Origin: Tillus elongatus
Taxonomy: Eukaryota > Arthropoda > Insecta > Coleoptera > Cleridae
Direction of reading: 5' to 3'
NCBI GenBank assembly: GCA_964006375.1
Contig: OZ023262.1
Span: forward strand, 50,075,460-50,139,459
DNA: 64,000 nucleotides
The notes under the pieces were generated by a model. The model saw only the letters and a program-made list of their open reading frames with translations. It had not been told where the DNA came from and ran no database searches. Every line of letters begins with the position of its first letter. Positions within the stretch are counted from its first letter, which is position 1. The position numbers and the translations under genes are program-made. Positions 21,190 to 31,756 of this stretch are shown here, one piece after another.

Positions 21190-22440
21190 CAGGCTGACTG
21201 GTAAGTGGTTGCATTCTTTTGAGACAGTGAACGTACATCTCTTTTGCAACATAATAAATCATATATCACATCATACAAAGTCCTCTGGTTTTCGAGTTAT
21301 TTCACTTGTAATGATTTTTCGAAAATTCATCATGTGTTACTAATATTCAAATTTTAAAAGAAGTGGTAAGCACTTCCTAATTTTTTTAAAGATAGTGTAG
21401 ACACTAACTCACACCGTGCAATCATTACTATGTTGAACAGGATAAGAGTAAAGAAATGTTAGGGCAAAAATTATCAGTATCGTGAAAAAATTCAAATCAA
21501 TTTAACATTTCAAAGACGTTTATAATGAAAATTTGATAACAAAAAATTTCTACAAATAATGTAAAAAACTTCGTCTGTCCTCTAGCTTTCTAATGATGTA
21601 CGAATTGTTAATTGTCTTCTAGTTACATAGATATTTCACATGCAATGATGCGACATAGGTACATGTTATTCATTCGCCATATAGTTTGCAAGTTAAGGAT
21701 ATAGCTTGCAAGTTATTTAAGGTTGCTATGGAAATAATAGCAAAATGTCAATTATAAGTTACTGAGACATTTGTCACATTTGATTGTGAACGCGTGTGAT
21801 ATTTAAGTTGTGACTTACGTGAAAAAGTTGTTTGATTTGATAAGGGCAACATTTACGAATGCTGAATATGCAGATATTTTATTGATTTGCGGTTTCTGTA
21901 ATGGAAATGCGGCTGAAGCTCAACGTGAATATGTATGGGGCTTTCCAGATAGGCGCGTACCTCATTCCATAGTGTTTGGAAGAACATACAGACAGATTCA
22001 TGAAACTGGCGGCGTTAATGAAATTCATCGTGAAGTTTCGACCTCGAGGCTCAATTCTAGGGTAGATGAGGAAATTTTGGACTCTTTCGAAGAAGATCCC
22101 ACGACAAGCACTAGGAAAGTTTCCTTTTCTCTGGGCGTCTCGGAGTGGAAAGTATGGTCAGTTCTGTATCGGAAGGACAGCACCCTTACCATTACACGCC
22201 AGTTCAAGGATTGCAGCTAGGTGATTCAAGAAGAAGGCTCCAATTTTACCATTTCCTTTTGAACGCTAATAACGAAGATAGAAATTTCCTGTCTAGAATT
22301 CTGTGGACTGACGCGTCAAAATTCACTAAAGAAGGAACATTCAATTGTCATAATTCTCATTATTGGTCTATGGAGAACCACAGATTAACTAAGGTAACAA
22401 GTCGCGACTTGAAACGCAAAATTTGCAATTTTCAGACAAA
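21190..22440 (+). mobile_element. Tc1/mariner-type element, family 3, 3'-truncated
   Basis: Begins CAGGCTGACTGGTAAGTGG after TATATA, the usual TA-adjacent start of such elements. About 600 bases of leader precede the transposase. No right terminal repeat is visible; the copy stops near 22440, inside the catalytic domain, where HINE-like sequence takes over. Confidence 0.6.
21810..22435 (+). pseudogene. Tc1/mariner transposase, family 3, truncated
   Basis: The N-terminal 60 residues match the DUF4817-type helix-turn-helix (FTNAEYADILLICGFCNGNA, then NVNEIHRE-like region), followed by a second DNA-binding part (TSTRKVSFSLGVSEWKVWSVL). A one-base frameshift near 22150 moves the frame to HPYHYTPVQGLQLGDSRRRL and the first catalytic block LWTDASKFTKEG, in which the usual Glu after Asp is Ala. 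The YWSMENH block follows, then the copy ends. The second and third catalytic acids are missing. It is a separate family from the elements at 16, 37, 54, 60 and 62 kb. Confidence 0.75.
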
Positions 22441-22489
22441 TAATCTGAAAGAAATACGGATTATGTAGAATAAATGTATTAATAGGTGT

Positions 22490-22840
22490 TAACTTAAGTA
22501 AAACTACTGCCAGAGCATCAGAGAAAGGGTATATTTGAAATGAATTTTCTGGAAATGTTTTAGTAAAATGAAGGACAATGACGGTTAAAGCTGAAACTTA
22601 AGGGTTTGTAAAACACTCTTCTCTACACAATACGTATTTGTTTCAGGTTCTTTACCTAAATGTTGTCAATTTTGACATTTCAAATCTCGACTTTGAGGTT
22701 TTGAGGAAAACCCCTTTTTTAACTTTAAATACCTATAACTTCTTTATCTTTTAATTTACAGACCTACAATTTAGTTGCCCCAACTTTGTTATTTCTGCAG
22801 ATTGAAAATGATCCGTATATAGTCTAAGGGGCCTAGTTTG
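22490..22840 (-). mobile_element. HINE-like long variant, left part
   Basis: Long-variant sequence (CAGAGCATCAGAGAAAGGG, GAAGGACAATGACGGTT, CCTAAATGTTG) shared with 33.24-33.5 kb and, inverted, with 40.8-41.1 and 44.8-45.0 kb. The copy is cut at 22840 by a hAT-like insertion and resumes at 24227. Confidence 0.7.
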
Positions 22841-23165
22841 CGGTGGCGTCTCCTGACCAAAAAGTTCGGGTGTGCGGTAACGAGTTGCTGTTAGTGGTGG
22901 TTTAAAAAATTATTAACACTAAATGTATATATTGTACCTATATGGGAATAATAGGTAGATAAATAAATTAATCTCCCACCGCAACACTATAAAATTAAAC
23001 AGTCACTTAAAACTTTAAAACACGAAAAGAATATGGAATTATTATACAACCTCTTCTCTTCACACAAATTTGTGTTAGCGTTAGCACTGTCCGGAACGGG
23101 GTGAGAACTGAAAACACTAAAAGTAGTTCAATGTTAATATGGTACTAAATAATAAAATGTGTAAA

Positions 23166-23502
23166 AAGCCTGGATGCAGCAAGTGCGTTGTGGTAGTGAA
23201 TTTTCATAGAAATGATCTGGCACAAAATATTTTATTATAACTTTTTTCCTTGTAACAATAGAAATATAAATTTCGGTGTATAGTTTACTTTTTATATCGT
23301 AAACCTACGTACCAAATTTGGTTATCATATCTTTTTTATTTTTTGACAAACAAATATTTTTCGAATGAAAATTCAAAATTTTTCCGGAAAACCTCGTCCG
23401 ATTTTCTTGACTAACGAACTTACCCAAGCCATTTACAAAAGGAAGGTACATGCCAAAATTTTACAAAATCGGCCGATTAGATTTTGAGTTATCGGTGTGA
23501 TA

Positions 23503-23594
<92 letters not shown>

Positions 23595-23717
23595 GTAAAA
23601 CTGACCCCGGATATGGTTTCTAGGGGTCCTAGTTCGCGCTCATTTGCAAAACTTTTTTCAAAATTCAAAAGTCGAGATCTCCCCATTAGTGAATTTTTTC
23701 TACGAAAATTCACTAAA
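23166..23717 (-). mobile_element. HINE-like element, complete copy
   Basis: Runs from the tail motif (GATGCAGCAAGTGCGTTG) through the AGAAATGATCTGGCAC body, GGAAAACCTCGTCCG, TTTTGAGTTATCGGTGTGAT, (TA)n, and the head block to the head hairpin AGTGAATTTTTTCTACGAAAATTCACT at the right. One of the cleanest examples of the family layout. Confidence 0.8.
23505..23592. repeat. (TA)n microsatellite
   Basis: 44 TA units in the core of the HINE-like copy 23166-23717. Confidence 0.98.
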
Positions 23718-24226
23718 ATGTATTATAGTCTTTGAGTCTAGAATACTGTGGTCTCTGCAAGCGCAGTCGTAATGTTTGTAAATAATGCTATCACAACGTT
23801 GGTTAGACCGGGGTTCCTTTCACTTGTCTTGAGCTATATTTTTACAGCTCACTCCAGTGTTAAAATCAATGGCATTTTCCTCACTATTTTAAACACGTGG
23901 TGGGGGACTGCATTGTATATCAATACCACTCCATCGACTGAAGTTGTTCGGAAATATTAACGCACACCTAACCCGAATTCATTCCCCGTTGCTATTGACC
24001 TACTCATATTCTCTGAATATGTTAGAAGACGTGGTACCTACTTCATTCCAAGTCACTATTAACCGACTATTTATGAAATCAAATAAGTAAATTAAATCGA
24101 TTGTCGTAAAATATGTAGTGTATTAAGACTAAGGGGAAAAAAATAAAACATATTTAACTGTGCACATTTTGATTATATTTTAGGGTGTGCGGCGCACACT
24201 TAGCTTACTAGGAGAAATCGCCACTG

Positions 24227-24312
24227 CTCGTTTGCACTCATTTGAAGAAATTTTTACAAAATTCAAAAGTCGCGATCTCATAAGTGCATTTTTTTTAAGA
24301 AAATTCACTGAA
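24227..24312 (-). mobile_element. HINE-like long variant, right part (head)
   Basis: Continues the head block TTTGCACTCATTTGAAGAAA and the hairpin AGTGCATTTTTTTTAAGAAAATTCACT after the hAT-like insertion. Confidence 0.65.
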
Positions 24313-25100
24313 AGGGACACCAGAAGAAAAACGGCTGGATAACTTCAGACAATTGTTGAAGTGATGACAATGAAATGACAACCGCTGAAGTAAAAAGAGT
24401 CATGGATGAGCCGACAAGGCGTTTAGACTGTGATGGTGACGATTATAAAATAAAACTTATCCCAACTGGCCAATTAACTCACCGCAGTCTTTCACTAACG
24501 AAACTTACCAGCCAAATTTGACTGAAACATACAAAAAGAATTAATCAACCATTTAAAGGATTCATGATTTCATCATTGGCAGAATTTTCTTCGAAAAATT
24601 CTCTCTTAATCTTAAGGAGAAATCTGATGAAAATAATAATTCTAAATGTCGAACTTCATGACCACGGAAGTATTCTAATAACGTCTCAGTATCACACAAA
24701 TCCCTGTGTTATTATAATAGTGCTAGTTTATTGTTGGCTACCACGGTGTGCAATCAACTTATATTCGTAGACTAAAATAAATCGGAGTTATGAAGATAGC
24801 ATCAAGACACGGCTGTATCGTAGATGTATACGGAGATATACATAATAATAAGTATATCAAAGTGACGTCAACAATCACCTCGTCCCCAATACATGTTCAG
24901 CACTAGCACACTGTTCCTTTCCTACATTCCCACATCGTTTCTGGTAACTGGTAACACATGTTATCTTACATATACTTGTGTCACTATTTATTATTAACAC
25001 CATAACTGTTTATTGTGTCATTAAGAAAACAGATGTAGATTATGTGCATTCTATACAGATAATGATAAAAATAGGGTATATTCCACTAATTCCAATATTC

Positions 25101-25103
<3 letters not shown>
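24313..25103. other. Unassigned DNA
   Basis: No frame above 70 codons and no recognisable repeat. A TGACGTCA palindrome lies near 24864. Confidence 0.4.

Positions 25104-25197
<94 letters not shown>
25104..25197. repeat. (TA)n microsatellite, left half
   Basis: 94 bases of TA. Together with 31524-31617 it was one array before the LTR element inserted. Confidence 0.97.
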
Positions 25198-25199
<2 letters not shown>

Positions 25200-26612
25200 C
25201 TATGGTATTGTACTTTACTTTATGGGTAGCATATACCTGCAAAAATTTATTATAGAGCTGAGAACATACGTCCTAATCATCAGGTTGGGTTCCTTATAAT
25301 TACAGCTAGCTTCTACTAATTAAAATTCACTAATATGTGTTATTTGAATTCATTTATTGATTTTCACTTGATCAAAATTACTATCGCTTTGCACAGATGG
25401 CTATATAACAATTTTGCTGATTAAATATCAACCAAAAACAATACTTCCGTTAATTACAATCTGTTATACATTCCATTTAATTTATTACACAAATTTTACG
25501 GTGTCTATTTGACACACATTAAACACAAACAGAAACGTTTAAAGCATTCAATACATAAATATAACTTGAAAAATCCTATTAAAAAACATTCTGGTAACAT
25601 TATACCTAATTACACAATTAATTAAACATGGATATTACATAATCAATATACATCGATACTTCGACAGAACGGTCTCTTTCCGTTTATTTCAAACAAAATT
25701 TTTGTTTTTGAAATTTATTAGCACAAAAATATTTGATTGTTGTTGTAAAAATGGTGAAATTCCACCCGCACTGGTCAATTTAAGAAAAGTTAACACTTAC
25801 TGACATATTTTCCATCGGATTATTTATTGTTCTTCCATTAATACGGACCTTGATTAATTATTATTATCTTTCTCATTTGTCCATGCCATTTATTATTAAC
25901 GGATTTACTTCGTTAACATATTGGTATATTTATTCCATAGTCGTAGCACTCTGGAGGTGTTTTATACCCTCACTTCGATGCACTCTGGAATCTTAGTTAT
26001 GACGATGATCACCTGGTCTGGTAAAGTGATACTGATCACTTCACTGGATGGAAAAGACAAGACAAGCCCCGGACCATCTCGGACCGTTGCTTTTATTAAC
26101 TCTCCTACAGGTGAAAAAACGCTATTGTTCGTCACAAACCTGTGTTTAAGTTTTCCGTCAAACCTTCAACGTCTTTTTACGTTTTTTTTCTGACGCGCAC
26201 ATCACCTTAATATTCTACAAACCTTTGTTTTTTATAAATGACCTCCGCTCTTTCACTACATTGAGTCTTTAGCTAGCTTGGTCATATATATTTTTTTTTA
26301 TACAATAAAATCTACAGAACTACAATTATATTATCTACAATCTCATTCTCCCTACAAAACTGAAGCATTGTTCTTGGTTTCTTTGTGGATATTTCTAGAA
26401 TATATAATTTTTTTATTACTCGAATGTAACTTAACATCGAGGGTTGCTACATGGGTCACTGACATTCATGTCGGGCGTTGACATATCCTGCCAAAACTCT
26501 TTCGTTGCTACATTAGGGTGTATACACTTATTTTATATATACTAGTATGCATAAATTTCCCGTTTTCCTATTAAAATTTCGTAATATTTCCTATCATTTG
26601 CTATCTATAGCA
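25198..26612 (-). repeat. 3' LTR of the gag-only element
   Basis: 1415 bp, TGCTAT...ATAGCA; matches 30110-31523 almost completely. Short open frames inside it (for example 25921-26193) recur in the other LTR and are not genes. Confidence 0.93.
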
Positions 26613-26625
26613 ATTCCCCCTTTCT
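26613..26625 (-). promoter_or_regulatory. Polypurine tract
   Basis: Minus strand reads AGAAAGGGGGAAT directly before the 3' LTR. Confidence 0.75.
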
Positions 26626-26685
26626 AAAAGTGAGTCTGAATACTGTTTGCTAGTCAGATCATCTTTATTCATTGACTAAAATATT

Positions 26686-26902
26686 TTGTTCAAAATCGCC
26701 TTTTTTGACATTCCAAAATTTTATTTTATTCTAAATCGACTTTTATGAGATTTCACTCATTACAACCCTTTATTTTATTTAAAATTGCCTTTCATGACAT
26801 TCTAATATTAAAACTCTTTAATTTAATTCATAATCGACTTGTATGACACTTTAATAATTAAAACATTTTATTTTATTCAACACCGCTTTTTATGGCTCAC
26901 CA
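26686..26902. repeat. Degenerate tandem repeat of about 60 bp
   Basis: Four units share the order TTTATTTTATTC, AAATCGCCTTT or AATCGACTTT, ATGACATT. They lie in the non-coding internal region of the gag-only element, next to the purine tract. Confidence 0.6.
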
Positions 26903-27764
26903 ATTGGTTTTATATATTTCTTTCTTTTGGCAAATCAATGGCTTGTTCTATATGATCTAAATTTATGCCATCCCTGGTTATTTCGACTTATTTAACGTTC
27001 CCTCAGATTTCATTTCAATAAATGACAGTTATTGGTATTTTTATTTGTCATATTTTTATGGGGTATCTTTCCTTTCAATCTTATTTCATTATGCTAAATT
27101 ATCATATCTTTATACTACCATGGAATAGGACTATGTAATACTTCTTTTATTTATCAACTTCTAATAATTTATCTTTTCTACATAACATATACGGTCTCCC
27201 TACTTCTGACTTTTCACATACCCCCTATACATATTTCACTATTACTTGCATCATATTATATTTTTATTATTCATTCTATATACTTTCAATATTCTTTTCA
27301 ACATTCTATTCACATATATACTTCAATAATTCGGGACCGACCTCTTTGGGATCGCCCATATACTATACTTCATTTTAAATGACCGATATCTTTGTATCGT
27401 TAATCATTTTACTTCACCTTTTTCATATTTCAATCTTATCGCTACACCATCTATACACATTCTTTCCTATCAATCCGACCCTTATATATTCTATCTTTTT
27501 GCTAATTATAATTATTTCTCGGTACTTAACCGGTTTCTGTCTTTTAGACCTTTTACATATTTTTCTCGTCTACTGATTCCATGTTTCCTATTACTCAATA
27601 ATAATAATAATAATTTTCTATTTTATTTTAACTTATTTCCCCCTTTCTACCGTTGAATTATGATTATATTAATTGACTTATCCAATAACTGCATCTAATT
27701 CGAGCATTGCTCCTTATTTATTATCATTTAAATTTTCTTATGAAATTTCGCTTTTCTGATTCGT

Positions 27765-27880
27765 ATTTCTTTGGGTCATTATTTAAATGCCTACTTGTTT
27801 TATTTTCTATACTCAGGGTATAAATTCTTCGGGTTATTTAAATGCCTACTTGTTATATTTTCTGTACTCAGGGTATTATT
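27765..27880. repeat. Direct repeat of about 54 bp, two copies
   Basis: ATTTAAATGCCTACTTGTT followed by TATTTTCT and CTCAGGGTA occurs twice in succession. Confidence 0.7.
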
Positions 27881-28081
27881 TTACTGTAATTTTTATTTTA
27901 AATTGACCAACTTTTCGTCATATAGTTCTAACTAATCAATTTTATTTATTTTAGGAGAAATTTCTTTGTCTGGTAATTTTATTATTTATTTTGTACATTA
28001 AAATTCGTCTATTCGGCATGCGATTATCCTTTTCATTGCTTAGGTCATCATATTATTAATTCAATTAAAATTGCAATCAGA

Positions 28082-29338
28082 TTAATTTTTATTAATTCGA
28101 TGTTTTTTCTTCTTGCTTCTTATATTAAAATTATTGTAATTACAACATCGTGTCTTGTTATTTAAATTATTATGCCAAATATGTCTGTTTTTAAGTTCCG
28201 GCTTATACCTTTTAAATTTATTATAATTTCCAGAATCTTTGTTTTTATAAAATTTCTGACTATGATTGTATTTGTATTTATTGTGAAAATTATTGTTTTT
28301 AACGAAAAGGTTTCTAAATTTATAATTGCGGCTATTGCTATTATTCTCTACATAATTTTTATTACATTGAAGCATAGTTTCTTGTTTCTGATCACTTTCA
28401 ATTTTGATATAGTAAAAATAATGTGTTGCCGTTATTAATTTTTCTTCGGCAGTATATACGAATTTTTCCGGGCTTATTTCTAGTATATTTTCGTCCGGTA
28501 GTAATTCCTCTTCTATATATTTTTCTCGGCTTGTTTCTGGTATATTTTCTTCGATTTTAATTAGTTGTTCATCAGTTTCCTGCTCGACTCGGGCTTCATT
28601 TCCGTCAATTGGCTCCACACGCGTTTCGACCTTTTTAATGTCGTACCTCATCATTTCCGTTTCTTCCTGTATTTCGTCACGGCACGACTGTATTACCGTG
28701 TCCAGTTCCGTCTTGATTATTTCATGGCTTTCTTGGCATTTTTCTAGCGTTACTGTTACCTCAGTATCCAGTTGATAAATTTTATTCACTTCTATTAAAA
28801 TCTCCGTTTTGTTTTGTTGTATATTTTCATACAATCTCCTAAAATTTTCATCCGTATGTTTCATATATTCTTTTTGTTGTTTTTCCAACTTGCCCATATC
28901 TTGTTTAATTTCATTTTTGTTTTCTTCGAATTTATTATTCATGTTTTCCTCCAATTTGTTGTGGTTTTTTTCCAATTTGTTGTTGTTTTCTTCCATTTTC
29001 TTGAACAAAACGGCGAATAACTTGTCCATTTTTGATTCTTCCTCCTGTCCTTTTACTGTTTCCTCCAGAGGACTTTCCTTGACAGCGCTATTCTGTCCCT
29101 TTTCTTTTTCTATTATAAAGGTTTCATCGCCCCGATATTCGGTTTCTTCTTCTTCCTGTGATATGGTCCCTTCTTCCGAACTTACTTTACGTCCCCTCCA
29201 TTCCGTGAACTGTTTAGGTTTTTGTGGTTCTGGCTCTGCCATCTTCTCCGGATCTTCAGGTACGCTGATTATAGGTTCTTCAGATTCTGGCCCAATTGGT
29301 TTATCACTTTCTAACTGTTTTTCCCCGGACATGTTCAA
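28082..29338 (-). CDS. Gag-like coiled-coil protein of the non-autonomous LTR element (418 aa)
   Basis: The only protein of the element and presumably its Gag. Residues 1-105 are acidic with many Glu, Pro and Ser. Residues 105-260 form a long predicted coiled coil with repeated NNKLE(K/E)N blocks (KLEKNHNKLEENMNNKFEEN). Residues 260-310 are acidic again, and residues 320-418 are a basic Asn/Lys/Tyr-rich tail with RCCNYNN but no proper CCHC knuckle; such a tail could bind nucleic acid. No known domain is recognisable. The ATG at 29338 is the first in frame after a 770-base leader, and the frame is uninterrupted. Placement between primer site and pol position supports the Gag reading; sequence alone does not. 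Confidence 0.7.
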   Translation of the reverse strand: MNMSGEKQLESDKPIGPESEEPIISVPEDPEKMAEPEPQKPKQFTEWRGRKVSSEEGTISQEEEETEYRGDETFIIEKEKGQNSAVKESPLEETVKGQEEESKMDKLFAVLFKKMEENNNKLEKNHNKLEENMNNKFEENKNEIKQDMGKLEKQQKEYMKHTDENFRRLYENIQQNKTEILIEVNKIYQLDTEVTVTLEKCQESHEIIKTELDTVIQSCRDEIQEETEMMRYDIKKVETRVEPIDGNEARVEQETDEQLIKIEENIPETSREKYIEEELLPDENILEISPEKFVYTAEEKLITATHYFYYIKIESDQKQETMLQCNKNYVENNSNSRNYKFRNLFVKNNNFHNKYKYNHSQKFYKNKDSGNYNKFKRYKPELKNRHIWHNNLNNKTRCCNYNNFNIRSKKKKHRINKN

Positions 29339-29796
29339 GCTTGATTTATTTAATTTCCTTGTGAATTTAAAATTTAATTGTCCCCCTTTCTAAGCTTTGA
29401 CCCTTTCAAATACACCACCTATATTTATTTTTCATAAAACAATTGGTTATATGTGCAACTTACTGTTTCATATTAAAATATCATACGGTATTAGAATTTT
29501 TGCTAATTTTCAATAAATTGGTTGAATTGATTTTTTTAAAGTTTACTGTATTTAAATGAGTCGTGCTAATTTATTTAAAATTGGTTTATTTCTAAATCCC
29601 TTGTGTTACAATACTATTACGTTTTTATGAAAATTTGCTTTATTCTAACGTAATCAAAATTTTATTAAAATTTAAGAGAAACCCTGTATTTGTGCCAATC
29701 ATGTGCTATATTGCGAACAAATGTTTATTTTATTAAAATTTTCTATGAAAATAAATTTATTTTTGGCACAAAAAAAAATTTTTATGCACCACTGTT

Positions 29797-30114
29797 GGGC
29801 CGCCATTTTGCTAATTTCTTGGCGGACCAACTTGATTTTAAGTTATGATGGTTTGAAACTAATTTTTTTTTTCTATGAAAATAAATTAACTTAGACCAAA
29901 AAAAATTTTGATAATTATATGATTATGTATTTTTTTTAAAGCCCTTTAGTTGCGGCGCCATTTTGCTAATTGGCGACCTGCAACGTTTATTTTATTTGAA
30001 ATTTTCTATGAAAATAATTTTATTTTTACACACAAAAATTTTTTTTTTTTTAAATCCTGTTCTTTTTAGGTCAAATTTTTCTAAAAGTCCCACGACTTGG
30101 GCGCCATTTTGCTA
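29797..30114 (-). repeat. Three primer-site-like modules downstream of the 5' LTR
   Basis: The phrase (G)GGC(G)GCCATTTTGCTA occurs at 29797-29813, 29952-29968 and 30099-30114, 155 and 146 bases apart, each preceded by TTTTCTATGAAAATAA-type sequence. Only the last is the true junction of primer site and LTR. Confidence 0.8.
30087..30106 (-). promoter_or_regulatory. Primer-binding site, tRNA-Lys-like
   Basis: Minus strand TGGCGCCCAAGTCGTGGGAC, three bases after the 5' LTR. It resembles the classical tRNA-Lys primer sequence TGGCGCCCAACGTGGGGC. Confidence 0.75.
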
Positions 30115-31521
30115 TGGTATTGTACTTTACTTTATGGGTAGCATATACCTGCAAAAATTTATTATAGAGCTGAGAACATACGTCCTAATCATCAGGTTGG
30201 GTTCCTTATAATTACAGCTAGCTTCTACTAATTAAAATTCACTAATATGTGTTATTTGAATTCATTTATTGATTTTCACTTGATCAAAATTACTATCGCT
30301 TTGCACAGATGGCTATATAACAATTTTGCTGATTAAATATCAACCAAAAACAATACTTCCGTTAATTACAATCTGTTATACATTCCATTTAATTTATTAC
30401 ACAAATTTTACGGTGTCTATTTGACACACATTAAACACAAACAGAAACGTTTAAAGCATTCAATACATAAATATAACTTGAAAAATCCTATTAAAAAAAC
30501 ATTCTGGTAACATTATAACTAATTACACAATTAATTAAACATGGATATTACATAATCAATATACATCGATACTTCGACAGAACGGTCTCTTTCCGTTTAT
30601 TTCAAACAAAATTTTTGTTTTTGAAATTTATTAGCACAAAAATATTTGATTGTTGTTGTAAAAATGGTGAAATTCCACCCGCACTGGTCAATTTAAGAAA
30701 AGTTAACACTTACTGACATATTTTCCATCGGATTATTTATTGTTCTTCCATTAATACGGACCTTGATTAATTATTATTATCTTTCTCATTTGTCCATGCC
30801 ATTTATTATTAACGGATTTACTTCGTTAACATATTGGTATATTTATTCCATAGTCGTAGCACTCTGGAGGTGTTTTATACCCTCACTTCGATGCACTCTG
30901 GAATCTTAGTTATGACGATGATCACCTGGTCTGGTAAAGTGATACTGATCACTTCACTGGATGGAAAAGACAAGACAAGCCCCGGACCATCTCGGACCGT
31001 TGCTTTTATTAACTCTCCTACAGGTGAAAAAACGCTATTGTTCGTCACACACCTGTGTTTAAGTTTTCCGTCAAACCTTCAACGTCTTTTTACGTTTTTT
31101 TCTGACGCGCACATCACCTTAATATTCTACAAACCTTTGTTTTTTATAAATGACCTCCGCTCTTTCACTACATTGAGTCTTTAGCTAGCTTGGTCATATA
31201 TATTTTTTTTATACAATAAAATCTACAGAACTACAATTATATTATCTACAATCTCATTCTCCCTACAAAACTGAAGCATTGTTCTTGGTTTCTTTGTGGA
31301 TATTTCTAGAATATATAATTTTTTTATTACTCGAATGTAACTTAACATCGAGGGTTGCTACATGGGTCACTGACATTCATGTCGGGCGTTGACATCTCCT
31401 GCCAAAACTCTTTCATTGCTACATTAGGGTGTATACACTTATTTTATATATACTAGTATGCATAAATTTCCCGTTTTCCTATTAAAATTTCGTAATATTT
31501 CCTATCATTTGCTATCTATAG

Positions 31522-31523
<2 letters not shown>
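30110..31523 (-). repeat. 5' LTR of the gag-only element
   Basis: 1414 bp, partner of 25198-26612; on the minus strand it precedes the gag-like gene. Confidence 0.93.

Positions 31524-31617
<94 letters not shown>
31524..31617. repeat. (TA)n microsatellite, right half
   Basis: 94 bases of TA, the other half of the array split by the LTR element. Confidence 0.97.
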
Positions 31618-31620
<3 letters not shown>

Positions 31621-31756
31621 AGCATTATCCAGGCTCACGTACACAGAAACATACATAAATATGCAAATAAGAACTAGCATTATCATCCATAAAAAAATGT
31701 CAAAAGAGAAGGTACAGCAAATTTAATAGCCATAAAAGCCTTAATACTAAAAAAAT

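Larger units (their letters stand above)
22841..24226. mobile_element. hAT-like element remnant
   Basis: Left end CGGTGGCGTCTCCT and right end AGGAGAAATCGCCACTG are inverted repeats fitting the hAT-type CAGTGGCG terminus. Flanking 8-mers CTAGTTTG (22833-22840) and CTCGTTTG (24227-24234) agree at 7 of 8 positions, the hAT target-duplication length. The interrupted HINE head reads through once the element is removed. No transposase is readable; a later HINE copy (23166-23717) sits inside. Confidence 0.65.
25198..31523 (-). mobile_element. Non-autonomous gypsy-like LTR retrotransposon with gag-like gene only
   Basis: 1415/1414-bp LTRs with TG...CA ends and 6-bp terminal inverted repeat (TGCTAT/ATAGCA), ATAT duplication inside a (TA)n array, a tRNA-Lys-like primer site by the right LTR and a purine tract by the left LTR. 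The only long gene is a 418-codon gag-like frame. The 1.47 kb between gag and the 3' LTR, where pol should be, has no coding capacity and no RT motif. LTRs differ at about four substitutions plus small indels in 1.4 kb, so insertion is recent. It must be mobilised in trans. Confidence 0.88.

Noticed and set aside
25921..26193. 90-codon frame, repeated at 30834-31184
   Set aside because: It lies inside both LTRs and has no recognisable domain, so it is LTR sequence and not a gene.
28809..29393. 194-codon plus-strand frame rich in Phe, Ser and Leu
   Set aside because: It is the antisense shadow of the Glu/Lys-rich gag-like gene.
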